Shown piece by piece: positions 1 to 11,876 of a DNA stretch of 64,000 nucleotides; within the stretch, counting starts at the first letter, position 1; each line of letters begins with the position of its first letter. Source of the stretch: Glandiceps talaboti (taxonomy: Eukaryota; Hemichordata; Enteropneusta; Spengelidae); contig NC_135549.1 in NCBI RefSeq assembly GCF_964340395.1, positions 361,001 to 425,000 of the forward strand. The letters run 5' to 3'. The notes beneath the pieces were generated by a model that was given only the letters and a program-made list of their open reading frames with translations, made no database searches and was not told the DNA's origin. The translations under genes and the position numbers were made by a program.

Positions 1-157
1 ATTTGAATGAATTGATTGATTGCATGTGGTTGAAGGTACTTGGATCTCTGACTGAGATCAGTCATACTAACCATACATCTGACTCTGTAAACAGTCAGAG
101 TTACTTACCTTGGACCATGGATCATTGGATGTATTAGTGAGGACTTAGTGAAAATAA

Positions 158-1985
158 GGGACCGGTCAGTTTCTTTGGCCGGGGGGGGGGGGGGGTGTCA
201 TGCTATTTTGAAAATTGTGGATAGGGGGTTCATTGTGTTTTGGATTGTGATGGAAGGAAAAAATCCTTTTCTACAATGGCATATAGCCTTGTCTGAAATG
301 TGGTACATGTAAATATTTGTTCTTGTCCCTGTTTCTTACATAAATTCTTTAATATTACATATTAGTTCAAACATAACTATACATATACATATACATGTAA
401 TACCTAACTACCACACTAGTTACGGAACATCTCATGTAAATGCTTGGCTGTTTCACAATCAATGTTTCACTTATATTGCACTTTGGGGGCAAAAGTGAAC
501 TTGAAGGTTTCGTAATGGTAATCTTCATAGATAGTTTATAAAAGAAGTTAATCTAAATTGTTGTACTTGTCAGTATGAACTTGTCAGAAGGGATTAATAC
601 ACTTTCTATTTTGGACACTACATGTTTTAACACTACAAATCACCACATCTCATCAGATTCCAGTTTCTATTATACACTAGGTATGACCACCTAAAGTTCT
701 CTAACATACCAGTGACTTTACTAAATACATGCAATATTAATGCCCCTATACCAATGTTACGGGCCCATTTTTATGTGACATGGAAATTTAAAACTTACAT
801 TTACGTTAGCTTTACGAAGTTTGGAAATATTACCTCAAAGGCTATGAATGACGTAAACATTGCCTTAACAGAAGCAAAAAATGCATATCTGCCAGGGGGA
901 AAACCCCAAGGACTCCCTCACCCCAGAGGTCACTCATGCATTCAACCAACAATCAGATACACCAACTGTCATAATGGTATTAAACTTTTCTTAAATATTT
1001 TCACCCTATTCTAATTTGAGATGATATTGTCTTTTAAAGATGTGACATGTTTGTCAAGATAGTCTAAAATTGACTTAAACTCCAAATCTCCGATACCAAT
1101 GATACTACCATTAGATGTGCTGACCTTTACTTCATATATATGATGATGCCATTTAACTTTTCAAGAACATATTTCAACCCTATGTATGTTATAAAGAATA
1201 GTTTCTGATACTTGATGGTGCTGTCTTGCAAAGTATGTAGTTTTAAGTTATTGCTTGAAAGGGTCTGAATAGCCTAAATATTGGCTTTAAGAGTAAAAAT
1301 ACTCCATGGCTTCTAGATGGAGACCCCCTCGGACCCCCCCCCCCCAACACACACACACATGAGATGGACATATCCAAGTCTCAAGCTCTTCCCCTCTCAC
1401 TGACAAGATGCTATTAAAGTATATTTCAAAAGTATTTCAACCCTATGTACTGTAGTTGCTTTTTACATGTTGGTGCTGTCTTGTAAAGCTTGGAAATTAT
1501 TGTCTCAAATTGACTCCAGAGTAAAAACCTCCAGGGCTTCTAGGGGGAGACGGACCCCCCCCCCCCATAAGAGATGTACATATTCCCTTCTCAAGCTTTC
1601 CCCCTACCTTTTACTGTGGAGATGCTATGATTAAACTCCTTTTGGAATATATTTACCCTGTGTAGTTCATTATTATAATTATGATAGTACTAACCTGGGA
1701 TCTTATAAAGTAGATGCAAGACAGTCAAGCAGTCCACACTGAGTCACGATCAAAAAATACCTGTCATGTGAATATTATATGGGGGGGGGGGTCATCATGT
1801 TTTAGAATTAAGTGATCGGGGGGGGGGGGGGGGGGTCAGCCTGTTTTTTGTTTTACTACATATGTATGATGATGCCATTTAACTTTTCAAGAACATATTT
1901 CAACCAGTGAATTTTTGTCGGCCCGGTTTAAGAACCACCCCCTCCCCCCCCCCCCTCCCCCCCAGGCTGGAGAAACTGACCGGTC
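158..1985. mobile_element. Non-autonomous DNA element, family A, copy 1 (about 1.8 kb)
   Basis: The ends are inverted repeats: GACCGGTCAGTTTCT at 161-175 matches AGAAACTGACCGGTC at 1971-1985, and the match extends about 30 bp into G-rich/C-rich ends. The body is shared with copies at 14169 and 24901, for example the stretch beginning CTTGTCCCTGTTTCTTACAT near 322. Inside, units of about 200 bp containing 'gcttctaggggga' and poly-C runs are repeated. No transposase ORF is visible. It lies in intron 1 of the SLC2A13-like gene and stops 48 bp from that gene's first splice donor. Confidence 0.65.
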
Positions 1986-2033
1986 ACTATGACATAGCCG
2001 TCAGCCGTCATAAATTACAGTGTATATGCTCAC

Positions 2034-2544
2034 CTATGCCAATACCAACTATGATTCTTCCAGCTAGTATAAAGTTCACATCTGGCGCTACCCCCATCAG
2101 TATAGCACCTACTGTAAATACAAAACTGGCAACAAGTATTGTCGGACGTCTTCCAACTTTATCATTCATGAAACCTCCCAGTAAGGCAAACACAGCTGCA
2201 GCACCAATTGTCACGCTCACTATCAATTCTTCCCAGAGAGGAGTTAAATAAAATTTGTGGGCAATGAGGAGCATAGCCCCTGACACAACACCTGTGTCAT
2301 ATCCAAAAAGAAAGCCTCCCACGGCAGAAAATGCAACTAAAATGTAGAGATACAGTGAGCCAGTGTTCACATCTAAGATTTTGGTTTCAATTTGGTCATC
2401 GTTTTGAACAACACATTCTCCACGGTCATTGATCAGTGGCTCTCCTTCGCTCACATTAACTCCGTTGTTGAGATCCATGTCGTCGTCCTGCTGAAGTGAA
2501 ACTATTTCTAATTCAACCGTATCTTCACAGTCACCGTAGTTCAT
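2034..2544 (-). CDS. SLC2A13: SLC2A13-like proton/myo-inositol transporter, first coding exon (partial)
   Basis: This exon encodes the first 170 residues of a major facilitator superfamily sugar transporter of the HMIT type, expected to co-transport myo-inositol and protons across plasma or endosomal membranes. An acidic cytosolic N-terminus of about 64 residues contains EGEPLI (33-38), a possible acidic dileucine sorting signal. TM1 spans about 65-87 and holds GGFLFGYDTGVVSGAM (76-91), which is nearly the family signature. TM2 is about 107-126, followed by the MFS loop motif NDKVGRR (127-133), TM3 about 135-152 and the start of TM4 (AGRIIVGIGIG). The ATG at 2544 has a purine at -3. The exon ends at 2034 in phase 1 at a GTGAGC donor. 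Reading past the donor gives a stop within a few codons, which supports splicing. No later exon was found to the left, so the gene probably continues outside the window. Family assignment is strong; orthology to SLC2A13 is likely. Confidence 0.88.
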
Positions 2545-3089
2545 TCCTGTTCAAACGATTGCATAGAAGCGTACATGTACACATTTAAATTCTACAACTG
2601 AAAGCGTTCACACTCGAAGTTTACCACTGCCACCACGGCAGTTTTATCGATTTGTGAGATTATGGCAATTTCAGATTTCAATGTTTTGTCTAGTACTTTA
2701 TCACATGCACAACCGGCACATCCGCATAAGCCCGACAGATACACGATGGATTTGTTCAAACATGGACGGAGCCAAATTTAGACCTGATGTGGTTTCAAAC
2801 TTTCGCGTTGGTAAAAATTCAAAACGAATCAAAACTATTCACCTACCGCGTCTATTACCAAAGCTGGCAACAAATGCAAATTAAATAACACTGGAGCGAA
2901 AAACTAAATTTACTACCGAATTATTCTTTACAAGAAATGGTGATATTGTGGTTGCAGTAGCGCTAGCTGGCTATCTGTAATTTGTAAACGTGTGAACGCG
3001 GAAGCGGGGTCAAAGTTCAAGAATTGTTTTGCGCAGACGCACAGTTCATGAAGTTAGCAGCGCAATTGATCTGGCGCAATTTTAGGGAT
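2545..3089 (-). other. 5' flank of the SLC2A13-like gene (putative UTR/promoter)
   Basis: No coding gene is supported here. The stretch is less repeat-rich than its surroundings and contains TGCGCAGACGCA near 3031, resembling an NRF1-type GC-rich palindrome. The plus-strand ORF at 2654-2884 has no recognisable domain and is probably chance. Promoter status is inferred only from position. Confidence 0.25.
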
Positions 3090-3215
3090 CGGTCATTAAT
3101 ATGACCTGGGGTTACGGGTCAAAGGAATAGGGGGGTGTCACTCAAAAATTGCTAAGGTAGAAGGTGGGGGGGGGGGGCACTCAAAAACTGTGGAGTGAAG
3201 GGAGGGGGGCTACTC
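3090..3215. repeat. G-rich dispersed repeat fragment
   Basis: It begins with GGGATCGGTCATTAATATGACC, which resembles the family A terminus, and contains two diverged units of the type 'gggggtgtcactcaaaaa' with an 11-base G run. It is probably one end of another inverted-repeat element. Confidence 0.35.
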
Positions 3216-3279
3216 AACATATATGCTAACACTGAAGTATAGAACACACCTATAAGCTTATAAACACAATTATGCGTAC

Positions 3280-3495
3280 ACTACAATCTGATTAAAATCC
3301 GATCGATGTGGTGAAAGCGGCTAGATGTCCTTATTTACCTCTATTCGTCGTGTTGTGACGTTTGTTTTGTTCGGAATGAAAGAAAGGCATTCGCCCGGGG
3401 GAAAAAAAACTCACGTAAAAGACGCAATAACGATGGAATAAAGGTAAATACAGGAAAACCAGCCTATCTAACATCAGATTTTAATCAGATTGGCG
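3280..3495. repeat. Fold-back (inverted-repeat) element
   Basis: AATCTGATTAAAATC near 3283-3297 is the reverse complement of GATTTTAATCAGATT near 3476-3490. The pairing continues inward through 'ttatttacctctattc' (about 3333) against 'ggaataaaggtaaatac' (about 3436). This is a small MITE-like fold-back with no ORF. Confidence 0.55.
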
Positions 3496-3659
3496 TACAC
3501 TACGTCTTGAGCAGCGCATTGTACAACAAACTAACAAATAATATAAAGATGAAACATAATACAACAGGTGCGAAAACACAGGAAAAAAACAATTGCCCAC
3601 CCCACTTGGTTCCCTCAAACTTCGATTCAACTTATACCGCCTAATTTCCAATTTTATTA

Positions 3660-4071
3660 GCTACTTTGGCGTTTAGGTTTTAGCTGTAATTTGTTGTTGC
3701 GTCGGCTTGCTCGCATCTCCGCTTTCCATATGCGCTTCTCGTCGTCAATATATCTGCTGCTAGTTCGTGCGATTGATACTCCTACGCCGTAGCCCGACCA
3801 TAGTCAGATCTTTCCGCCAATAAGATCAGCTTCTGTCGCTTGCTATTTCCATACCTTCCTCTATTTTATTTCGTACTGAGTCGAGCTTCTTTCCTTCCAT
3901 GTCGGCCTTCGCCTCCTGTGTAAAGACGTCATGCACTTTGAGATTATGCTTGTATTGATTCTCGTTTGACTTCTTTTTAAAAGTGGGCATTTCAGTTTGT
4001 TTCAGCCTGTTCATTTCGGCGAGATATTCCTGAGAGACATCTTCCTGAGCTGCTTGTAATTCGTCCTTCAT
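3660..4071 (-). pseudogene. Decayed retroelement ORF1/gag-like fragment
   Basis: The open part (4071 down to 3826, 81 codons) is Lys/Glu-rich and helical, with the pattern KHNLKVHDVFTQEAK...EEG near its end. A stop after ASDRS, then a second stop and a frameshift, break what looks like a continuing protein: 'LILLAERSDYG', 'SHELAADI' and 'DDEKRIWKAE' appear in shifted frames down to about 3660. This order (helical region, then LxLAxxSxxGW-like, DELA-like and DEKKIxKAE-like blocks) resembles ORF1/gag-like proteins of invertebrate retrotransposons as I recall them. It is a dead copy; the exact superfamily (for example DIRS-type) is uncertain. Confidence 0.45.
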
Positions 4072-4169
4072 ATGTTCTACATCTTCTCCGATATTAGCTT
4101 GTTAATCGATTGTAACAACTGGTGGTTATTCGCTTGGATAACGCTATTGATGCCGAGCTGCGACGGGTT

Positions 4170-4440
4170 TGCCTCATTATAATAATCTTTATTTATACAC
4201 TGTTCTCCCAAGAAGTCCACTAAGGGCCATCCCTCATGGGTTCGGTGTTAATGCAGGAGGAAACCGGAGTACCCGGAGAAAACCTGCGTTGTTCGGTAGA
4301 GTCAAACTCAACGACACTCTTCTTACTTACAGCGTGGTAAATTTAAAAAACCCTGAATGGGGTTCGAACCCCGACCGCAGTGGTATACCGTAAAAGGCAA
4401 GACTTTTGATGGCCCAATGGTCGTAACTTTTGTTCAATTC
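4170..4440 (-). mobile_element. tRNA-derived SINE
   Basis: On the minus strand a perfect RNA polymerase III B box (GGGGTTCGAACCCC, about 4361-4374) precedes a body with GGTTTTCTCCGGGTACTCCG and a TA-rich tail ending near 4170. The A box upstream is degenerate. The body text 'gtgtcgttgagtttgactc' recurs as a fragment near 5911. The open frame on the plus strand is a by-product of the SINE, not a gene. Confidence 0.65.
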
Positions 4441-5904
4441 TTTTTAGTACACATTGGACATTTAATCTAAATTCATGATTGTATGCAGCATCAGAGCCAA
4501 ATAAACCACTGTATAAGATATTATATAATTTGGAATAGACTCAAATGTATATTGTTACATGTACTATTCAGAAAATATAAAGAAATATCCTTAATTTTGA
4601 AAAAAAAATGCGAAGCCCGCATGAGGATATATTGCCCATCACCAGAAAAAAATATATGGGTAGGTTGAACAGCTTTTTCATTTTTTCTGGCCTAATGTCG
4701 TATCTCACTGAAAGTAGTTGCCGAAAAGATGTCACATTCAAAATTTAAAAAAAAATGGATGGTGCTTTCTCAAATATAAGTAACATTTTCTTTACCCAAC
4801 TCCCAAAACTGTTATGGCCTCATTTACGTCGGAACCCAAGGTCACCTCAGTGAATTCTCCTTGTCATTATCATTATAATGGAAATTGAAGTTTGGATTTT
4901 GATGTCGAAGGTACAGCTCTGTTTACACATCCAGGGCCATTCTTTCCGTAGCAAATTGTCGCTTCAAAATGAATTGCGGAATAACGCTAGTGTCAGTGTG
5001 CAATGAGATAATTATATCAAACAACATTTTAACCAAAGACAACGTCGAACACAATTATTGAAAGAAATATCTTCAAATAGTGGATCTTAAACTGCGTACC
5101 TAGTTTAATAGTTTTACCAAATATTCCAAATAGAGATCTGCCGTTTTATCAGCATGAAATGTTTTAATATAAGGAACAAGATGTAAATGAGATCGAGCGC
5201 ATCTTCGGAGTCATTGCATGCAGCATAGCAGGCAACCTCACGTTGAACGACTTTTTCCGTCTTTTTTTTTTTTTTGAGTTTCACCCGCTGACGACTTGCT
5301 ATCTTCAAATGACACTGAGGAGACTTTCAAGACTACTGTTACTTGCAGAAAATGCACAGTGCATGTGCACACTTCTTTTGTACTTTCCCGCGCAAAGAAT
5401 TTTTAATTTGGTGCAAAAAGTTACAATTTTTAACTGGACACATTTTACAAATCAAAGTTAAGCCAGTGTACAATAGCGATATACGATACATATTAGCCAT
5501 GAGTCAGTGTACAGTCACTTTAGTGAACTATCCATTGAAATCGCGCATGCCGCTAGGAATTGTCACGTAAATAACGATTTTAATAGCATCGCTATGTATT
5601 CAAAAAGTAGCTTTTTTCCTTTCTTTTTTCCAGAATCTCAGGGGGGCAGCTGCCCCCCTTGCCCCACCCCCCCCCCCCCCCCACAGGCTACGGTACTGAA
5701 AACGGCATTCTAAGCAATAAGAAAACAACAATCTATGATATATTACACGCCCCTGTGGACTGAAGTGCACGATGACTTCACCTTTACTGGGGCCGCCAGC
5801 GCCCTACAAGAGCGCCCCCACTGAGCCTGCAACAAGAACATTAATTTCTGTCTATACATTGAAACTCTAGAAATACATTTGTTCAGTAAAGTCAATACCT
5901 TTCC
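4441..5904. other. No gene seen
   Basis: AT-rich intergenic sequence. Short ORFs on both strands (4483-4668, 5114-5308, 5243-5713) show no domain, no conserved motif and low complexity (poly-K, poly-F, poly-P), and overlap each other. A C-rich run lies at about 5650-5690. Confidence 0.5.
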
Positions 5905-5957
5905 TTATACCCCAATGGTCAAACTGAACGACACTCTTCTTACACACTGATGGTAAG
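5905..5957 (-). repeat. Fragment of the 4.2-kb SINE family
   Basis: 'tcaaactgaacgacactctt' here corresponds to 'tcaaactcaacgacactctt' at about 4304 and is followed by the same 'cttac...tggtaa' pattern. Only the body segment remains. Confidence 0.5.
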
Positions 5958-6069
5958 CTCATTTTGATTTGAACAATGTCCCAACTAGACACTCAAGGTA
6001 ATATAACAATCAAATATCATGGCAATATTCGGTCGAGCGGGCTTCGGATTTTACAAATGTAAATTGTTT

Positions 6070-6073
<4 letters not shown>

Positions 6074-6108
<35 letters not shown>

Positions 6109-6141
6109 CTGCAGACAGACAGACAGACAGACAGACAGGCA
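6074..6141. repeat. (CAGA)n microsatellite
   Basis: Tetranucleotide CAGA/ACAG array interrupted once by 'cactgcagacag'. Confidence 0.9.
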
Positions 6142-6271
6142 GACACTTTATCATGCCTATAGCACACAATCTCTTCTTTCCGAGATATATATCAGAATGT
6201 TTCTATCAGAATACAATGAAATATCGATAATATTGCCGTGTTTAGCCTATTGTACATGAAAGGGGTCACGG

Positions 6272-6378
6272 TAAAATAACACGTGTTTCTGTGATGTAGC
6301 GTAAGTCCACTCACCCGCGAGATATCTCGCGGTAAGTGGACTTGCGGACGGTAAGTGGACGAAACACGTGTTATTTTA
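6272..6378. repeat. Compact palindrome with paired CACGTG sites
   Basis: The outer arms AAAATAACACGTGTTTC (6273-6289) and GAAACACGTGTTATTTT (6361-6377) are exact reverse complements. Inner arms 'gtccactcacccgcgag' and 'ctcgcggtaagtggac' form a second stem centred on GATATC near 6322. It probably is a fold-back MITE. A piece of repeat family C follows at 6411. Confidence 0.65.
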
Positions 6379-6410
6379 TCATATCTCGGGAAACAAGTGT
6401 CTGTGCTACA

Positions 6411-6446
6411 GCACTGCTGAACCTTATCAGTTCAGTTGTGCTAAAA
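6411..6446 (-). repeat. Family C terminal fragment
   Basis: The reverse complement reads 'agcacaactgaactgataag', then 'gttcagcagtgctgtagcac', matching the segments at 9006-9049 and 19686-19729. Confidence 0.5.
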
Positions 6447-6526
6447 CAAACACAAGTACTTGATGTGGTAGAAATGTAGACATACGATTACACCAACAGT
6501 CTCCAATAGGAGCATAAGCTCTTAAA

Positions 6527-6592
6527 ATTGACGAATACCGTCACCGTTGTTTGTATTGGAAACAAATACCGTCACCGTTGTTTGTATTGGAA
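6527..6592. repeat. Direct repeat, about 32 bp x 2
   Basis: 'aataccgtcaccgttgtttg' followed by 'tattggaaa' occurs twice in immediate succession. Confidence 0.75.
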
Positions 6593-6689
6593 ATGTGTGT
6601 GCAAACATTGTTTGGAGCAGACATTAATTTCGTGTTTACATTCAACATGTTCAAGTCCTCACGTGAATGACTGAATGTGCTAGGGGAAA

Positions 6690-6790
6690 ACACAATTTAC
6701 GGTGGGGGGGGGGGGGGGGGCTGAGGAGAAAATAGATGGCCACGAAAAAGGTTGAAGTGCGGGGGGGGGGGGCGCTTGAAAATTCCGATG
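6690..6790. repeat. G-run repeat fragment
   Basis: Two long G runs (about 6703-6720 and 6759-6770) flank 'ctgaggagaaaatagatggc'. The downstream 'gaaaattccgatggtct' resembles the end of element E at 28448. It is probably the remnant of an element of that kind. Confidence 0.3.
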
Positions 6791-7327
6791 GTCTGAAAAT
6801 TGATTTACCTGTCAGGTATTGAAGACCATATTGAAGTATTCTATGGCTTGATATTTTACACAATGTCATCTAAATGGCTTCCTACATAGCCTTATTTTCT
6901 TAACAAATGCTTTTGTCGTGGGAGAGGAACACCCATCCCACGTCCCCCCTTTCAGTAGCCGTCATATTGGTGTATGGACTCTGAAGTCAATTGTTCGGTA
7001 TACTATTATTATTAATGTATTGTTGTTTACTACGGTTCCTTACAAATGTACATCTGCAGTATGCGAGGGGGGGGGAATTAAAAGGGAAGGGTGTCGTCAA
7101 TTGTACATATGAAAATCTCTGTGTATCGTTCGATGGGGAGGGGCCTACGAAAAATCTTGAGTTCAATTTTGGTGAGCGCTTAGTAGGGTCCCGGAAAATT
7201 GACCGAATGTTGTATCCTCAGTTCTCCCCTGCCCCCTTCCCCATAGCGTATAACATCCGTTGTTGTTTCCGCGCTCTTCATTTGCTTCTGTTTCTACTTG
7301 GTCACAGTGTAAAATACCTTGCGGTTA

Positions 7328-7670
7328 GGCATAATAAAAAGATTGTTTGGTTCCGGTTAGGCGACCCCACCCTAATTTTTTTTACGTATTCGAGAAAAAA
7401 ATTAAAAATCACGAAAATTGTGTGAAGTCTCGCGAGAAATAGTGGATGTAGAAACTGACATCAACTTAAAAAGACAATTTAAAACTGTTCATCCAATCTG
7501 TAATGGCTATACATTTGATGGGAAGAAACCAATAACACAGAGACAATATGGAAAACAACGGAAAACATAACTACCTGAACTAAACATAGAGACAATCATG
7601 AAAAAAAAAAATCTACGTACCCCACCTATTAAAAGATTACGGGTAATCGGAACCACGCATTTTTTAAGCC
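7328..7670. mobile_element. MITE-like element with inverted ends
   Basis: The left end 'ggcataataaaaa...tttggttccggtta' pairs with the reverse complement of the right end 'taatcggaaccacgc...tttttaagcc'. The inner parts also pair ('accccaccctaat' against 'accccacctatta'). About 340 bp and non-coding. It sits about 370 bp upstream of CMO copy A; the overlapping plus-strand ORF (6991-7425) has no recognisable content. Confidence 0.5.
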
Positions 7671-8038
7671 TTATCGCGCACAGGTCAATGTCCTATACTG
7701 AGTGCTTACTGTTTATGATAAGCTCTGGCTTGTAGGTCTTGTCAGCCCTAACAAGTTTACTTGGTGTAGTAATGTTTTGAAAGAGTCGATGTCCTTGGCT
7801 TATGCAGTATGTATAAGCCGACCAATGACTGGATCTTTCAGACTAACCCCACCCCCCCCCCCACCGCCGCAAATAGTGATCGTTCCCTAGATCAGGCCGG
7901 CTGTGAACCTTGTAAGTTGTAAGCCAGAGGGTTCGATGTTCAAGGTCAAAGGTCATTTCTGCCTGCCTCCCTGCAATAACTCAGCTGAAAAGTGCATATT
8001 AACAACTAATGACCTTTACCGGAAGAGATCTAGTCAAA

Positions 8039-8274
8039 ATGTCGTTGATTAAGTTTCGAGTCGGATACCTTGCTGCAGTCAACTTAAAGTCACTGTCTCG
8101 ACATCAGAGATGTTTGGGGTTGATAAATACCAGCACACGAAGATTGTCTGTAAACTGTTCAAGCTGTTCGCAAAGATTGAAAACTACAGAAGATTTTAAT
8201 AGTGTCCACCGCGAAGTCTTGAAATTCGACCCAACTCTAGCCGTGGAATCAGCTGTAACACCACCTTCCAGTTG
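8039..8274 (+). CDS. CMO-like Rieske oxygenase, copy A, exon 1
   Basis: The exon encodes residues 1-78 and two bases of codon 79. The N-terminus is rich in Arg, Ser and Leu and poor in acidic residues through about residue 47, as in a mitochondrial presequence. It ends in VTPPSSW, the conserved block just before the first shared intron (TPPSSWYT in plant choline monooxygenases). The exon stops at 8274 with codon TGG split as TG|G before a GTAGGT donor (phase 2). I chose the ATG at 8039 (A at -3) because it opens the presequence; an in-frame ATG at 8009 would add ten residues. Confidence 0.82.
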
Positions 8275-8345
8275 GTAGGTACATGTGTATTGCACAATCT
8301 ACCTTTGAAACTTAAAAGTATTGTTCAGTTTGATTCTGCATGATA

Positions 8346-8515
8346 TACACTCTTTGTCATAAAAGTTTAGCATTTGGATGTTTGAGACACGCTGAATACT
8401 GGTCATAAGAGCTTAGCATTTGACGTTTTGAGTAAATTGTTGACATTAACTCTTCAAATGCTAAGCATTTATGGACATCAGAAGATGCCGCTTTCAATGT
8501 GGAAGAGTGCATATT
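8346..8515. repeat. Short copy of element B
   Basis: 'tacactctttgtcataaa' and 'tagcatttggatgtttgaga' match the inverted ends of the larger element at 25872-27438, and the following 'ggtcataag...cttagcatttgacg' matches its subterminal repeat. It lies in intron 1 of CMO copy A. Confidence 0.6.
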
Positions 8516-8570
8516 GTCAACAGAGGATTTACAATAGATTGTAGATAACCTGTGCATTATGCAACCAAGG

Positions 8571-8745
8571 CTAGCATTCAGATAGTCTATCTGCTAGACC
8601 TCGGATGTTCTTCCGATACAATACGACACACGACCGAACATCGCTATCGAGGATGGAACATCCAAGGCAAGTCCTCACTGCGAACTTCGTTCGCTTATAG
8701 TATCAAAAGAAAGCCCGAACGTCTAGCAGCAAGACTAGCATTCAG
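8571..8745. repeat. Imperfect fold-back sequence
   Basis: CTGCTAGAC and GGATGTTC (8591-8610) are answered by GAACATCC (8656-8663) and GTCTAGCAG (8721-8729). 'ctagcattcaga' also occurs directly at both ends. No coding signal. Confidence 0.4.
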
Positions 8746-9005
8746 ACTTTATTCTATCTGTATATTTCAAAACTTGGCAAAACAGGTAAACGTGCAAAGA
8801 AAACAAAAAAACAGCATCTCTTATTTGTTTTCAATAATGACTATTTTTTATTCCTGTTTATTTACAATTGACGATGATTTAATTTTAAAAGTTAAAATTA
8901 ATAAAATAGTAATAATAAAAAAAGAAAAGTAATCTATTACAAATTAAGCGTACTAATGAGTTATATGAGTAGGTGTTGCTGTAGTTGATCTGTGCCATTT
9001 TCAGG

Positions 9006-9049
9006 TTTTTTAGCACAGCTGAACTGATAAGGTTCAGTAATGCTATAGG
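9006..9049 (+). repeat. Family C terminal fragment
   Basis: 'agcacagctgaactgataag' followed by 'gttcagtaatgctatagg' is the 5' end type of family C. It abuts the next element at 9057. Confidence 0.5.
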
Positions 9050-9056
9050 TGTAATT

Positions 9057-10143
<1,087 letters not shown>

Positions 10144-10503
10144 GCAGACAAATTAGCCCAACTTTGCGATTCAGATCTGAATTGGTAGTGTTTGCTTCCG
10201 GTTAATCATCCAAACGAAACAGATTACAAAAATAGAAGAAAAACCCCTCATAATTACAACAAATGCTACAATTAGCATTGCAGCTATGCTGGCCTGTGTA
10301 GGTTGACGAAATCGTAAAGTGAATACCCTCGAATTTTTTTTGTTTTCCGAGAGATCTCGAACGAAGTTTGGTAGGTTGAGGACACTGTTCTGACAGTGTT
10401 CGGAGTGTAGGAATGTTTTATTGAATTTTTTAATTTGAATCAAACTGTCACAAAGGACAGGACTTCTGATGGTATGGCATGATCATGATTGTGTATTCAA
10501 TCA

Positions 10504-10712
10504 TAGACAGAATGTGATTCCATGAAGCCTATAGGTTGACATTGTAACGTACAGTTAATAGAGACAGTGTGTGATTCCATGTAGCCTGTAGGTTGACATT
10601 GTAATGTACAGTTGATAGAGACAGTGTGTGATTCCATGAAGCCTATAGGTTGACATTGTAACGTACAGTTAATAGACAGTCTATGATTCCAAGTAGCCTG
10701 TACAGTTCATGA
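10504..10712. repeat. Tandem repeat, about 56 bp x 3.5
   Basis: 'tgtgattccatgaagcctat' plus 'aggttgacattgtaacgtac' recurs at about 10513, 10570, 10627 and (truncated) 10682, with 'gatagagacag' linkers. Confidence 0.8.
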
Positions 10713-11876
10713 AGTTCAAATTATGGATAAAAATAGAAATTTTGTAAAATGATGACTGTAATATAAAAGTACAATATTTTACCAACTTTCAGTGTGAAAT
10801 GTGTTCTATAGTGTGTGTTAGTCATCATATGAAACCACTAACCACTTTATTACTTTGCTAAAACATAGTGGAAGAGCTGAACAGCAGAACCACTTCTACA
10901 CATGTTACAAAACAAAACAAAAACAAACAAACAAAAAACAACGGAGCTATTCTGACCGAGGTCGCCTGTTCAATTAATGTTTGTCTATGATGGTGATATA
11001 ATGGGCAGGTTAATAAGAAATATGACTTACAAATTAAACATACTCTTTCCTCTAGGGGAATTCCTGAGTGTCTTCTCATTTATATCCTTAGATTGTGGAT
11101 GCCCAATATGAAATGACATAATATATCACGTATAGTTACTGTTATTCAATTTTGTTCGGTATTCTTCAAGTTTGAAGTGAGTCTTGAACAATCTGTATAT
11201 TCTCAGTTTTGTTTTTACTATTTGAATTATGACTCTTTCATTTGTTATTATGTAAGTCAATATGCCAATAATCGAGAACAGACTTTTGTATATTGTATTT
11301 ATGTTAGAAGCATAAAATTCAGTATTCATGTTGAGTGAACAGTGATCATCAGACATCTTTGAAAGATTTTCAATTGCACTGATGAGCTATTTACTTTTTG
11401 TATTTATGTTAACTATGATAAACTCTTTAAGTAGTGGGTGTGAGGAATTACTATAATATTTCAATAATTGTTTTTTTGATACAAATATCTATTGGATAAC
11501 AGCAGAGTTCACCATAATTTCCATTTTAGGTGATGTTTTGTTGCCTAGGACAAAACGGCGACAGAAACTCATGTACATCCTGGATGAGATGGCATATTAC
11601 TTTGATTAACTCACATATCACGTTCACAACCATAAGTTAATTTAGGGCAGATTAATTTATCAAAAAGAGACAACATTATTTGAATCCTTGGATTTGGGTG
11701 AGAACCCAATATAGAGTTCAATGAGAATAAGACCTTGAGTCCTAGATCATTGCTACTAAGTCTAGATGCTACATCTGGTATCGAATCATCTCTTCTAAAG
11801 AGAGATCTTGATATTCCATGTCACGTATAGCACTAGACACCATCATTGAGTGCAAGATAGTCATCTCTAGATCTAG

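Noticed and set aside
100-118. GTAAGT-type donor on minus near 110, possible later SLC2A13 exon
   Set aside because: The upstream codons do not resemble any MFS segment, so there is no exon support.
2654-2884. 76-codon plus ORF beside the SLC2A13-like gene
   Set aside because: No recognisable motif; lies in the likely divergent 5' flank and may be chance.
4350-4385. Possible tRNA gene (perfect B box TTCGAACCCC)
   Set aside because: No complete cloverleaf and no good A box; the following body and tail identify a SINE.
6991-7425. 144-codon plus ORF with hydrophobic stretches
   Set aside because: It runs into a MITE at 7328, has no recognisable domain and overlaps other random ORFs.
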